Shown: positions 6,705-15,090 of the stretch, in pieces | How the letters are laid out: each line of letters starts with the position of its first letter | Numbering within the stretch: the first letter of the stretch is position 1 | Assembly: GCA_019912385.1 (NCBI GenBank) | Contig: JAIOIW010000021.1 | Coordinates: 1-33,760 of the forward strand | DNA length: 33,760 nucleotides | DNA from: Notoacmeibacter sp. | GTDB lineage: Bacteria; Pseudomonadota; Alphaproteobacteria; Rhizobiales; Rhizobiaceae | Direction of reading: 5' to 3' | The notes under the pieces: generated by a model | What the model saw: the letters and a program-made list of their open reading frames with translations, nothing else | Told to the model about the DNA's origin: nothing | Database searches by the model: none | Program-made: the position numbers and the translations under genes

Positions 6705-8151
6705 TGACAAGCGCTTCCCCCTTGGTGTCGGCGATATGTATGGTGACGATCGTGCCATTCCCGCCCGATTCGGCGACGCTCAGCGTCGCGCCCAGTTCAT
6801 CGGCGATCTGGCGCACGATCCAAAGGCCGAGACCGTCGGACACGCGCGGCGGCGTACCCGCATCGCCGGCGATCAGGATTTCCCTCGATTTGTGCGGCAT
6901 TCCTCCGCCCTGGTCCGTAACCGCGATGGTCAGACCGCTCTGCGAACGCTGAACGCCGACATGGATCACGCCACCATTCGGCGTCGCTGCCGAAGCGTTC
7001 AGCAGCAGGTTCAGCAATGCCTGCCGAACCGGTCCGGCCGGACAGTTGCACGGCTGGTCCCCGAAGCTGGAAAAGGCAAAATCCAGGGTCTGGGACCGCT
7101 TTCGCAATTCGGGGCCCATCAGGAGCTTGAGGTCCTCGAAATCGTGGGTCGACAGAGGGCGCGTCAGGCGCTCGGGACGGTAGGTCGCAAGCGCCGCATG
7201 GACGACTTCTCCGATGCCCAAAAGGCCGCGCCGCAGCAGGTCCAGCGAGGTCTTGCGCACGCTGGCCTTGTCGCCGTGTTTTTGCAGCGTGTCGACGGCG
7301 TTCATCAGACCGCCCAGCGGATTGTTGATCTCGTGCGCCATTCCCGAGGCAAGGCGGCCGAGGCTGGCCAGTTTCTCCTCTTCCCCCAGTCGGCGTGTCA
7401 GTTGCTGGCGCTCCGACTCCGAGTGCAGAAGCGTGTTGAACGCCCTGAACACCTGCCGCGCTTCCCGGTTGAAGCCGGTGTATTCGCGCTCTTCGATTGC
7501 CACCGGCCGCCCTTCGGCCGCTTCGATCATGTGGCTTTCCAGAACCTGGATCGGCCGGGTCATGTGCCGCACTGCCAGGAACCCGATGAGGGCCAGCAAG
7601 CCGGTAAGCGCGGCATTCGTCAGCAAAAGCGTCTTGAACACCTCGCGCCGTTCCCGCAGCAACGGCGCCGCATCGAACACGGCAAGTATCTTGCCGATTG
7701 GTTGCCCCTGGTGGACGATGTCGCGCCTCACATATCCCCGTTGTGCATTGCCATCGAGATTGACGCCCGCGGCGGGAAATTTTTCGAGAAACGCGACGTC
7801 GAGCGTGCCGAGCGTTTCCCGGCTGGCTGGATCGCTTGCCGCGAGAACGACATCGGAATTGGTCGCCACGATGGTCTCAATTGGCAGGATATCGGTGGTC
7901 TCCGGTTTCATCCGGTCGAGCGCGTCGAAGATTTCCCAGCTGTCCTGCCGCAGGACCGAAGGTGAGATCGAAGCGGTAATGCCGTCGAGATAGGAAAAGG
8001 CAAGACTCTGCAGGTAGGTCTCCTGCAACGCGCCAAGGCGGGTGAGCACACGTTCCGACGCTACGGCCGAGACGGCGATCATCAACACAGCCACCGCGGC
8101 CGGTATTCGCCAGATAAGCGGCAAATGTACGAGCTTGCGCAAGGGCTTCAT
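6694..8151 (-). CDS. aioS: sensor histidine kinase AioS
   Basis: AioS is the membrane sensor kinase of the arsenite-responsive two-component system. The 485-residue protein has a first membrane segment at about 14-32, a periplasmic sensor region to about 172, a second segment at about 174-195, a HAMP-like linker and a dimerisation domain with the H-box GMAHEINNPLGG (H273). The ATP-binding part shows LLNLLLNASAATP (N box), DQGGGMP (G1) and DGLGLWIVRQI (G2). The start overlaps the aioX stop by 4 nt (ATGA) and the stop overlaps aioR, so the three genes form one transcription unit. By family knowledge AioX loaded with arsenite signals to the periplasmic domain, and AioS then phosphorylates AioR. 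Confidence 0.93.
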   Translation of the reverse strand: MKPLRKLVHLPLIWRIPAAVAVLMIAVSAVASERVLTRLGALQETYLQSLAFSYLDGITASISPSVLRQDSWEIFDALDRMKPETTDILPIETIVATNSDVVLAASDPASRETLGTLDVAFLEKFPAAGVNLDGNAQRGYVRRDIVHQGQPIGKILAVFDAAPLLRERREVFKTLLLTNAALTGLLALIGFLAVRHMTRPIQVLESHMIEAAEGRPVAIEEREYTGFNREARQVFRAFNTLLHSESERQQLTRRLGEEEKLASLGRLASGMAHEINNPLGGLMNAVDTLQKHGDKASVRKTSLDLLRRGLLGIGEVVHAALATYRPERLTRPLSTHDFEDLKLLMGPELRKRSQTLDFAFSSFGDQPCNCPAGPVRQALLNLLLNASAATPNGGVIHVGVQRSQSGLTIAVTDQGGGMPHKSREILIAGDAGTPPRVSDGLGLWIVRQIADELGATLSVAESGGNGTIVTIHIADTKGEALVNAA

Positions 8152-9044
8152 AGCACACCCTGCAATTTGGCCATCTTGGCGGCGATGCCATCGAAGATGG
8201 TGGCGGGCGCATCGACGAATCCTGTCAGCCTGAATGCCTGGAGTACGTCCCTGCCCTGTTTTGTTTCACCCATGGCAACCAGGGCGTGCTTCAGCGCCGC
8301 GATTGCCGGGGACGATGCCATTGCACGGCTGGTGGCGACCGGCGGGAAGCCGAGCAGCTCGGACTTTCTGAGGACACGGGTCCTGTTCACCAGTTCAGGG
8401 TCCCGTTCGCGCATGACCTCCCAAACATATCCGTCGACGCTTCCCGATTGCGCCAGCCCGGCAGCCACCGCCCTGACAACGTTCCTGTGGCCGTAGGTGA
8501 ACAAGGTCTTGCGGAAGAAGGTCTCCGGGTCGAGACCGAGTTCGAACATCAGTGTCCGCGTTACCAGATATCCGGAATTGGAGTCGGGATCGGAGAAGGC
8601 ATGGATATCGCCTTCCAGGTCCGCGAAACCGGCGGCCTTCCGATCGGCGCCGACGATCACGTAGGACTGGTAGAGCGGCCTGCCGTTCCATTCCGGAACG
8701 GCGACGAGTTCCAGGCTGTCGCGAAATTTGACGAACGGGTATCCGCAGATCCACGCCGCTTCGAGCTGTCCCGAGACAAGCAGGGACGTGATTTCCTGAT
8801 AGGTCCGCCGCGTGACCAGTTCGATTGAATGACCGGTCGCCGTTTCCAGATAGCTCTTCAGCAGGCCGAGAAGATCCAGGTCCGTGTTCAGAAGCACGGG
8901 TGTAAGACCGAAACGGACCGCTCGCCGCTCGCCGCCGAGCGTCCGGCCCGGTGCCGCCGTCAGTACAAGGCCGGCGGAAAGCAGCCGCAGCACTTCCCTG
9001 CGCGACCGGCCGCCGGCGACATCAGGTTGAGCCCGATGCGCCAT
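8148..9044 (-). CDS. aioX: periplasmic arsenite-binding sensor protein AioX
   Basis: AioX belongs to the phosphonate/phosphite-type periplasmic binding fold and presents arsenite to AioS. The 298-residue protein starts with a twin-arginine-like signal (SRREVLRLLSAGLVLTAAPG, about residues 14-33). Its only cysteine is C100 in AAWICGYPF. This is the equivalent of the AioX cysteine (Cys106 in Agrobacterium tumefaciens 5A) reported as needed for arsenite response. Typical binding-fold pieces follow, such as FSDPDSNSGYLVT and SGSVDGYVW. No transporter genes accompany it, which fits a sensory role. The ATG at 9044 has GGGAGG 8 nt upstream. Downstream it overlaps aioS by 4 nt. Confidence 0.93.
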   Translation of the reverse strand: MAHRAQPDVAGGRSRREVLRLLSAGLVLTAAPGRTLGGERRAVRFGLTPVLLNTDLDLLGLLKSYLETATGHSIELVTRRTYQEITSLLVSGQLEAAWICGYPFVKFRDSLELVAVPEWNGRPLYQSYVIVGADRKAAGFADLEGDIHAFSDPDSNSGYLVTRTLMFELGLDPETFFRKTLFTYGHRNVVRAVAAGLAQSGSVDGYVWEVMRERDPELVNRTRVLRKSELLGFPPVATSRAMASSPAIAALKHALVAMGETKQGRDVLQAFRLTGFVDAPATIFDGIAAKMAKLQGVL

Positions 9045-9066
9045 GGTGGTTCCTCCCGTTTGTCAA

Positions 9067-9096
9067 ATTCTAGGCGTTTTCCCGCGTCCGGTGCAA
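9067..9096 (-). promoter_or_regulatory. possible sigma-70 promoter of aioXSR
   Basis: On the minus strand TTGCAC (9096-9091), an 18-nt spacer and TAGAAT (9072-9067) lie about 23 nt before the aioX ATG. The -10 matches 5 of 6 consensus bases, the -35 only 3 of 6. It would give a short leader containing the GGGAGG site. Read-through from the upstream lysR gene is the alternative. Confidence 0.4.
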
Positions 9097-9162
9097 TCCT
9101 CGACGCGCGGCAGGCGCGATCAGTTCGCCAACCGGCATTCGCCCTGCCGCAGCGCGTGCCGC

Positions 9163-10074
9163 CTACCGCACATCAGGCTCCTCGCCAACATGCATGAATT
9201 CGCGGAATGCGGAAACCGCCGTGTTCTGCTCAACATTTGTGGCCCATGCTAGGCCGACATCCATGGTCGGAATCCTGTCGGCCAGCGAGACGACCTCGAC
9301 ACGGCGACCGTCCAGCGACCACGGCCGGTAAACCATATCGGACAGGATCGTCACCCCCATGCCGCTGGCAACCATCGAGCGCACGGCCTCGACCGAAGAC
9401 GTTCTGAAGATGGTGCGCGGGCGATAGCTCGTGCGGTTCCAGTAGCGTTGCGCCGTGTTGCTCGCCTCATCGACCGTCAGCATGATGTAGGGCTGGGCGG
9501 CGACATCGGCCAGCGAGATCGACGGCTGCTCGAGAAGCGGATGATGCGACGACAGCCACAGCCTGCGGCGCGATTGCAGCAGCGTGTCGTAGGAAATGCC
9601 CTCCTGGTCCATGATGTTGGAGGTCAGCATCACCGCGAGATCGAATGTGCCGGAGACCAGCCCGTCCTCGATCGCGCTGCGCGAGGCTTCGGTCAGTTGC
9701 AGATCCACGCCGGGGAAGGCGCGGACGAACCGCTCGATATAGGGCAGGATGTAATAGCCGGCGACCGTGTAGGTCATCGCCAGGCGCAGCGTGCCCTTCA
9801 CGTCGTCGCGCAGGCGGCGCGGCGACCTGACCGCCTCCTCCACCGCAGCCATGATCCGCCGGGCGTGATCGAGAAAGATATTGCCCTCGTAGGTCAGCGC
9901 GACGCCGCCCGCATGCCTGTCGAGCAGCGGGGTGCCGACAATCTCCTCGATCTGCTTTACCGCCGTCGTCACCGCGGATTGGGAGACGTTGAGCTCCATC
10001 GCCGCGCGCGAAATCTGCCCCGAGTTCGCGACGGCGATGAAGTAGCGGATCTGGCGGATCGACGGTTCATTCAT
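9163..10074 (-). CDS. LysR family transcriptional regulator
   Basis: This 303-residue regulator has the LysR winged helix-turn-helix at residues 5-65 (IRQIRYFIAVANSGQISRAA, then LNVSQSAVTTAVKQIE) and a substrate-binding domain from about 90 to 295. The gene faces away from the TorT-like/ABC/pxp unit across a 332-nt region with inverted repeats, the usual layout for a LysR activator of the divergent operon. It therefore probably controls the lactam/5-oxoproline unit and senses its substrate or an intermediate. It precedes aioX on the same strand by 118 nt, but arsenite control has its own three-gene system. The effector cannot be read from sequence. No strong ribosome site is seen before the ATG. 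Confidence 0.88.
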   Translation of the reverse strand: MNEPSIRQIRYFIAVANSGQISRAAMELNVSQSAVTTAVKQIEEIVGTPLLDRHAGGVALTYEGNIFLDHARRIMAAVEEAVRSPRRLRDDVKGTLRLAMTYTVAGYYILPYIERFVRAFPGVDLQLTEASRSAIEDGLVSGTFDLAVMLTSNIMDQEGISYDTLLQSRRRLWLSSHHPLLEQPSISLADVAAQPYIMLTVDEASNTAQRYWNRTSYRPRTIFRTSSVEAVRSMVASGMGVTILSDMVYRPWSLDGRRVEVVSLADRIPTMDVGLAWATNVEQNTAVSAFREFMHVGEEPDVR

Positions 10075-10208
10075 AATTCAGATAACGGCTATTGGAAAAA
10101 CAGAATAGACAATCAGGCCGGATTGCCGGAGGTCAAGCCCTATTCTCGTCCCCATTCGCTTCACCATTCAACCTTTTTCATTTTATTTCAGCCATCAATG
10201 CGGCAATT

Positions 10209-10257
10209 GCGCGACCCGACCGCGGCCGCGCCACCGAATGGCCTGATCGGGTCGCGC
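10209..10257. repeat. 11-bp inverted repeat, stem-loop
   Basis: GCGCGACCCGA (10209-10219) and TCGGGTCGCGC (10247-10257) are perfectly complementary with a 27-nt GC-rich spacer. Neither side is followed by a T-run, so it is not a classic terminator. It may be a regulator site or an RNA structure in the leader of one of the divergent transcripts. Confidence 0.6.
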
Positions 10258-10270
10258 TCTGGCCGCAATA

Positions 10271-10303
10271 TCGAATAAACAGAATTCGATTCCCCAATAA
10301 TCG
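10271..10303. promoter_or_regulatory. overlapping dyads, candidate LysR-type operator
   Basis: TCGAAT-N7-ATTCGA (10271-10289) and CGATT-N7-AATCG (10287-10303) are two perfect dyads with equal spacers that share three bases, in the AT-rich part of the divergent region. The sizes suit LysR-type boxes, although the strict T-N11-A pattern is not centred in either. Assignment to the adjacent regulator is by position. Confidence 0.4.
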
Positions 10304-10406
10304 TATTTTACAATTTAGCTATCCCGTTCTTTCATTTTCGGGTCGTCTTTCCGGTGGGGATCGGCGAAGGGGCCGCATCGGTCCGCTCACATCAGGAGAC
10401 TCAATC

Positions 10407-11480
10407 ATGAAAAGAATGCTCAGCGCATTGTCTGCATCCGCGGCAATGGCGCTTGCCCTGTCCGGCAGCGCCATGGCGGCGGAATGGTATCCCTATCCCG
10501 TCGACGTCTGGGACCCGCCGTTCAACATGGACAGCCCGCGCAGCGCGGCGGACTACGAACCGCTCGACAAGGCCGCGCAGAAATGGGACATCTGCATTTC
10601 CTTCCCGCACATGAAGGACGCCTACTGGCTTGGCGTCGATTACGGCATCACCGAAGAGGCCAAGCGTCTCGGCGTGAAGGCGAACGTGGTCGAAGCCGGC
10701 GGCTACACCGAACTCAACACCCAGATCTCGCAGATCGAGGATTGTGTCTCGGCAGGTGCCGACGCGGTCATCATCGGCGCCATCTCCTTTGATGGTCTCA
10801 ACAACCTCGTGGCCGAGGTTGCCGGCAAGGGTATTCCCGTCATCGACGTCATCAACGGCATGTCGTCCGACAAGCTCTCGGCGAAATCGCTTGTTTCCTT
10901 CGGCGAAATGGGTGCCAAGGCGGGCGAATTCCTGGCCGGAAAGCATCCCGCGGGCGGCGAGGCCGCAAAGGTCGCGTGGTTCCCCGGACCGGCCGGTGCC
11001 GGGTGGGTCGAAGCGGGCAATGCCGGCTTCCAGGGCGCGATCAAGGGTTCGGCGGTCGAACTGGTCGACACCAAATACGGCGACACCGGCAAGGAAGCCC
11101 AGGCCAAGCTCGTCGAGGATACGCTGGAAGCCTACCCGGACCTCGACTACATCGTCGGCACCGCGGTTACGGCCGAAGCCGTCGTACCGATCCTGCGCGC
11201 ACGCGGCCTGACCGACCAGGTCAAGATCGTTTCCTACTACTATACACCGGGCGTCGATCAGGGCATCTCACGTGGCCAGATTCTCGCCGCGCCGACGGAC
11301 TCCACGGTCATCCAGGGCCGCATCGCGGTCGACCAGGCCGTGCGCATCCTGGAAGGCAAGGACTACCTCAAGCATGTCGGCCCCAAGCTTTACGTGGTGA
11401 CGCAGGAAAACCACGGCGAGTTTGATCCTTCCTCGACGCTGGCGCCGGACGGTTTCCGTCCGGTCTTCTCGGTCGAATAA
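10407..11480 (+). CDS. TorT-like periplasmic substrate-binding protein
   Basis: This 357-residue secreted binding protein has a Sec signal peptide (MKRMLSALSASAAMALALSG, cleaved after AMA near residue 25). It has a two-lobe type I periplasmic-binding fold with FPHMKDAYWLGVDYGITEEA near residue 70 and a second-lobe segment GTAVTAEAVVPIL. The sequence resembles TorT, the TMAO-sensing protein of the Tor system, but no torS, torR or TMAO reductase gene is near. Instead it leads directly into a sugar-type ABC ATPase and permease, so here it is most likely the binding component of an importer. The ATG at 10407 is chosen for its signal peptide and the CAGGAGA site 7 nt before. The ligand is unknown; from the downstream enzymes a small amide or lactam is inferred. 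Confidence 0.88.
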   Translation: MKRMLSALSASAAMALALSGSAMAAEWYPYPVDVWDPPFNMDSPRSAADYEPLDKAAQKWDICISFPHMKDAYWLGVDYGITEEAKRLGVKANVVEAGGYTELNTQISQIEDCVSAGADAVIIGAISFDGLNNLVAEVAGKGIPVIDVINGMSSDKLSAKSLVSFGEMGAKAGEFLAGKHPAGGEAAKVAWFPGPAGAGWVEAGNAGFQGAIKGSAVELVDTKYGDTGKEAQAKLVEDTLEAYPDLDYIVGTAVTAEAVVPILRARGLTDQVKIVSYYYTPGVDQGISRGQILAAPTDSTVIQGRIAVDQAVRILEGKDYLKHVGPKLYVVTQENHGEFDPSSTLAPDGFRPVFSVE

Positions 11481-11500
11481 GCAGAGAGCCTCGCCGGACC

Positions 11501-13048
11501 ATGTCGGATTCACTGATCAAACAGCATGCGGAGATGCGGGCAACCACCTCTCCCCTCCTCCAGACCCAGGGTGTCACCAAGGACTATCCTGGCGTCCGGG
11601 CGCTGGATGGCGTGGATTTCGACCTGCGGGCCGGCGAGGTGCATGTGCTCTTCGGCGAGAACGGCGCCGGGAAGTCTACCCTGATTTCCATCCTGGCCGG
11701 CGCCAACCAGCCGAGCGCCGGCCAGATCCTGTTCAAGGGCGAGCCGGTGTCGCTGGCTTCGGTTCACGATGCCCGCACCTATGGAATTTCCGCAGTCTTC
11801 CAGGAATTTTCCCTCATCCCGCAAATGACGGTGGAGGAAAACCTGTTCCTCGGCGCCGAACACAGCCGCGCCGGCCTGCTCGACCGCGCCCGCATCCGCC
11901 GCGAAGCGCAGGAAATCCTCGATGAACTCGGCTTCGCGCTCCGGCCCGAGCAGCGTGTCGACCATCTCACCCGCGCCGAGCAGCAGATGGTCGAGATCGC
12001 CAAGGCGTTCCGCTCCGAACTGCAGGTGCTGATCCTCGACGAACCCACGGCCTCGCTCACCAACCACGAGACCGACCACCTGTTCCAACTGATCGGCGAA
12101 CTGACGAAGCGCGGCGTCGGGATCATCTATATCACCCACAGAATGGCCGAGATCCACCGCATCGGCGACCGTATCACCGTTCTGCGCGACGGCCGCTATA
12201 TCGACACCGTCGATGCGCGCGAAGCGACCGAGGACGACCTCGTGAAGCTCATGACCGGGCGTGTCGTCGGCGCCGTCTTCCCGGTCCTGGACCTGAGCGA
12301 ACCGGGCGACGTGGTTCTCGACGTGCAAAATGTCACGACGCGCGACGCCCTGGTGGCAGACGCATCGATGAACGTGCGTGCCGGAGAGATCGTCGGCATG
12401 GCCGGCCTTGTCGGATCGGGCAAGTCCGAGCTGATGCAGGCCTGCTTCGGCGCCGGACCGATCGGCGCGGGGACGGTCACCCTGAACGGCCGCGACATCA
12501 CCGGCCACACGCCGCGCCGCAATATCCGCGACGGCTTCCTCTACCTTCCCGCCGACCGCCGCAGCGAAGGCCTGATGATGATGCGATCGGTGCGCGAGAA
12601 TGTCGCGCTTGCCTCGCTCGACATCGCGCCCTTCTCCAGGGGGGTCTTTCTCGACCGCGCCGGCGAGAGAAAGGCCGTCGGCGACCTCGCCGCAAGGCTC
12701 AATCTTTCGCCGCCGCTGATCGAGCGCGCGGTCGACCACTTTTCCGGCGGCAACCAGCAAAAAGCGATGCTCGCCCGCAGCCTGACCCGCAGATACGATC
12801 TGATCGTTTTCGACGAGCCGACGGTCGGCGTCGATGTCGGCACGCGTGCATCCATCTACGAATTCATTGTCGGGCTGGCGCGCGGCGGCGTGGCCATCGT
12901 GCTGATCTCGTCCGACCTGCCCGAAATCCTTCACCTGACCACCCGCGCCTACGTCTTCTACCGCGGGCGGGTCCAGGCTGAGCTCAAGGCCGACCAACTC
13001 ACGGAGGAGAATGTGCTGGCCCATTTCTTCGAAAGGGAGGCCGCCTGA
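11501..13048 (+). CDS. sugar-type ABC transporter ATP-binding protein (RbsA/MglA-like)
   Basis: The 515-residue protein has two fused ABC domains, as in RbsA and MglA. The first has Walker A GENGAGKS near residue 52 and Walker B VLILDEPTAS; its signature region reads LTRAEQQM. The second has a variant Walker A GLVGSGKSE near residue 300, signature FSGGNQQKA and Walker B LIVFDEPTVGVD. It powers import through the permease encoded next; its stop overlaps the permease ATG by one base (TGATG). Together with the TorT-like binding protein it forms a complete CUT2-type importer. Despite the family name the cargo need not be a sugar, and the downstream pxp/gab genes point to a nitrogenous ring compound. 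Confidence 0.93.
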   Translation: MSDSLIKQHAEMRATTSPLLQTQGVTKDYPGVRALDGVDFDLRAGEVHVLFGENGAGKSTLISILAGANQPSAGQILFKGEPVSLASVHDARTYGISAVFQEFSLIPQMTVEENLFLGAEHSRAGLLDRARIRREAQEILDELGFALRPEQRVDHLTRAEQQMVEIAKAFRSELQVLILDEPTASLTNHETDHLFQLIGELTKRGVGIIYITHRMAEIHRIGDRITVLRDGRYIDTVDAREATEDDLVKLMTGRVVGAVFPVLDLSEPGDVVLDVQNVTTRDALVADASMNVRAGEIVGMAGLVGSGKSELMQACFGAGPIGAGTVTLNGRDITGHTPRRNIRDGFLYLPADRRSEGLMMMRSVRENVALASLDIAPFSRGVFLDRAGERKAVGDLAARLNLSPPLIERAVDHFSGGNQQKAMLARSLTRRYDLIVFDEPTVGVDVGTRASIYEFIVGLARGGVAIVLISSDLPEILHLTTRAYVFYRGRVQAELKADQLTEENVLAHFFEREAA

Positions 13049-14067
13049 TGGCTGACAATTCCGCACCGGCCGCCGGCGGCCTCGCGATCTTCACCAAGCG
13101 CCTGTTCGTCAAGCTTGGAATCCTGCCCTTCCTCCTGGTGATCGCCATCATCGTGTTCACGCTGATGTCGGACAATTTCCTCACGCCGCGCAACCTCATG
13201 AACGTGCTGCGCCAATCGGTCTATCTGATGATCGTCGCGCTCGGCCAGATGATGGCCCTTCTGACCGGCGGCTTCGACCTGTCGGTCGGCACGATCCTGG
13301 CGCTGAGCTCGGTGGTCGGCGCCATGGTGATGGCGGCCGTTTTCGCTGCCGCCCCCGACATGGTCTGGCTGGCGATCATGCTTGGCAGCCTGGCAGGCAT
13401 TGCGGCAGGCATCCTGATCGGCGTCGTCAATGGCGCCGGCGTCGCCTTCTTCAACGTGTCGCCCTTCATGATGTCGCTCGGCATGGCATCGGTCGGCTTC
13501 GGCATCGCGCTCTACCTGACTGGCGGCGTACCGGTTTACGGAATGCCGCAGGCCTTCGGCGACATCTTCGGATTCGGTTCCCTGTTCGGCATCCCCGCGC
13601 CGGTATTCGTGGCGGCGATGCTGGTGGCGGCCCTGTTCGTTTTCCTCTACCGCACGCCGCAGGGCCGCTATTTCTATGCTGTCGGCGGCAATCTGAAGGC
13701 CGCCTCGCTTTCCGGCATCAACACCCGGGCCACGCTGTTTTTCACCTATGTGCTGAGCGCCTTCTTCGCCGCCGTCGCAGGCATGCTGCTGACCGCGCGC
13801 CTCGACACCGGTGAAGCCAATATCGGCGCCTCGATGCCGCTGGAATCGATTGCCGCCTGCGTGATCGCTGGCGTCAGCCTGCGCGGTGGCGTGGGCCGTC
13901 TCGAAAACGTCGTGCTCGGTGCGCTGTTCATCGGCCTGATCCAGAACGGCATGAACCTGGCGCGCATCGAATCCTATTTGCAGACCGTGGTGCTCGGCGC
14001 CCTTTTGATACTCGCGGTGATCGCAGACCAGATCCGTCTCCGTTACGTCGCCTCGCTCAAGGATTAA
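13048..14067 (+). CDS. sugar-type ABC transporter permease (RbsC-like)
   Basis: This 339-residue integral membrane protein of the RbsC family has about eight to ten hydrophobic segments. The first is at residues 25-45, followed by the family stretch NLMNVLRQSVYLMIVALGQM. The conserved coupling-loop region is near GGNLKAASLSGIN, and a late segment reads AGVSLRGGVGRLENVVLGAL, typical of these permeases. A single permease gene implies a homodimer. Its start overlaps the ATPase stop by one base, and pxpA starts 13 nt after its stop, so transport and catabolism are co-transcribed. The substrate is not identifiable from sequence. Confidence 0.92.
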   Translation: MADNSAPAAGGLAIFTKRLFVKLGILPFLLVIAIIVFTLMSDNFLTPRNLMNVLRQSVYLMIVALGQMMALLTGGFDLSVGTILALSSVVGAMVMAAVFAAAPDMVWLAIMLGSLAGIAAGILIGVVNGAGVAFFNVSPFMMSLGMASVGFGIALYLTGGVPVYGMPQAFGDIFGFGSLFGIPAPVFVAAMLVAALFVFLYRTPQGRYFYAVGGNLKAASLSGINTRATLFFTYVLSAFFAAVAGMLLTARLDTGEANIGASMPLESIAACVIAGVSLRGGVGRLENVVLGALFIGLIQNGMNLARIESYLQTVVLGALLILAVIADQIRLRYVASLKD

Positions 14068-14080
14068 GGAGAAGAACCAG

Positions 14081-14809
14081 ATGCGTGTGGATTTGAACTG
14101 CGACATGGGCGAAAGCTTCGGCCTCTACAGGATGGGCGATGACGAGGGCATCATGCCCTACATCACGCAGGCCAATGTCGCTTGCGGCTTCCATGGCTCC
14201 GATCCCAATCACATGCGCCGCACGGTAGAACTGGCGCGCATGAACGACGTGAAGGTCGGCGCGCATTTCTCGCTGCCCGACCTGCCCGGTTTCGGCCGGC
14301 GCGAAATGAAGATCGACCGCGAGGAGATGGCCAATATCATCATCTACCAGATCGGTGCGCTGAAGGGCTTCCTCGACGCCGGAGGCGTCGCGCTCTCCCA
14401 TCTCAAGCCGCATGGCGCGCTCTATGGCATGGCCGCGCGCATGGAGCATATCGCCCATGCGGTCGCCGATGCTGCCGAGGTTTATGGCGTGCCGGTCCTG
14501 GGGCTCGCCGGCACGCTGCACGAAGAGATCTACACCAGCCGCGGCATCGAGTTCCAGGCGGAATTCTTCGCCGATCTCGAATACGACGACAATGGCGGCC
14601 TCATCATCACGCGCTCGCATGACGCGGTCGATCCCGGCCACGCCGCATCGCGCGTTGTTGACGCAGTGCGCGAAGGCCTGATTTCCAGCATAAACGGAAA
14701 GCCATTGCAGGTGCGTGCCGAAACGATCTGCATCCATTCCGACACGCCCAATGCCGTGGACATCGCCAAGGCGGTGAACGCGGCGATCGGCGCGCTTCAA
14801 ATGGCCTGA
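14081..14809 (+). CDS. pxpA: 5-oxoprolinase subunit A-like hydrolase (LamB/YcsF family)
   Basis: PxpA-family proteins catalyse the hydrolytic step of prokaryotic 5-oxoproline ring opening together with PxpB and PxpC. The 242-residue protein starts with the family hallmark DLNCDMGESFG, followed by NVACGFHGSDPNHM near residue 32, GAHFSLPDLPGFGRR near 60 and HLKPHGALY near 107. The polar and histidine-rich motifs belong to a metal-independent-looking TIM-barrel-like fold. Length matches the family (about 240-250). An AAGGAG site precedes the ATG. In E. coli pxpBCA acts without biotin, whereas here pxpA is followed at once by biotin carrier and biotin carboxylase genes. The true substrate may be 5-oxoproline or another lactam or amide. 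Confidence 0.9.
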   Translation: MRVDLNCDMGESFGLYRMGDDEGIMPYITQANVACGFHGSDPNHMRRTVELARMNDVKVGAHFSLPDLPGFGRREMKIDREEMANIIIYQIGALKGFLDAGGVALSHLKPHGALYGMAARMEHIAHAVADAAEVYGVPVLGLAGTLHEEIYTSRGIEFQAEFFADLEYDDNGGLIITRSHDAVDPGHAASRVVDAVREGLISSINGKPLQVRAETICIHSDTPNAVDIAKAVNAAIGALQMA

Positions 14810-14843
14810 CAAGGCATCCGACATCCACAAGGAGACATGAGCG

Positions 14844-15083
14844 ATGGCAAAGCACGAGGTGAAATCCCCGATCCCGGGTACCTTCTTCCGCAAACCCGCG
14901 CCGGATCAGCCCCCCTTCCGCGAGATCGGCGATACCGTTGCCAGGGGCGACACGATCGGGCTCGTCGAGGTCATGAAGACGTTTCATGAAGTGAAGGCCG
15001 ACGCGGACGGGACCATAACCGGATTCCCGATCGGTGATGGCGATCCGGTCATGCCCGGCCAGATCATTGCCGAGCTTGATTGA
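14844..15083 (+). CDS. biotin carboxyl carrier protein (small biotinyl domain)
   Basis: This 79-residue protein is a stand-alone biotinyl domain. It has two half-barrels with the biotinylation tetrapeptide-like EVMKT, biotin being expected on K45, and a family start SPIPGTFFRKP. It is much shorter than housekeeping AccB (about 150 residues), lacking the Pro/Ala-rich N-terminal linker. That suggests a dedicated carrier for the adjacent carboxylase rather than for acetyl-CoA carboxylase. It would shuttle carboxybiotin from the biotin carboxylase encoded 7 nt downstream to a carboxyltransferase, here most plausibly the PxpB/PxpC pair. A ribosome site AAGGAGA lies about 11 nt before the ATG. Confidence 0.9.
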   Translation: MAKHEVKSPIPGTFFRKPAPDQPPFREIGDTVARGDTIGLVEVMKTFHEVKADADGTITGFPIGDGDPVMPGQIIAELD

Positions 15084-15090
15084 GGCGGCC

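Larger units (their letters stand above)
10075..10406. promoter_or_regulatory. divergent lysR / transporter control region
   Basis: These 332 nt between the divergent genes hold no gene. The plus-strand frame is open from 10092, but it lacks coding character and precedes a clear signal-peptide start at 10407. The right half (10265-10340) is unusually AT-rich for this window. Contents are a GC-rich 11-bp inverted repeat (10209-10257), two overlapping dyads (10271-10303) and the ribosome site CAGGAGA at 10393-10399. Promoter hexamers could not be assigned with confidence. Confidence 0.55.

Noticed and set aside
312-9044. Arsenate respiratory (Arr) or Arx type enzyme
   Set aside because: The large subunit has the 3Fe-4S CxxCxxxC motif and AioA substrate residues, and the partner is a Rieske protein rather than a ferredoxin-like subunit.
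10092-10406. In-frame open extension upstream of the TorT-like gene (105 extra residues)
   Set aside because: It lacks coding character, spans the AT-rich control region and would bury a clear signal peptide that begins at 10407 behind a good ribosome site.
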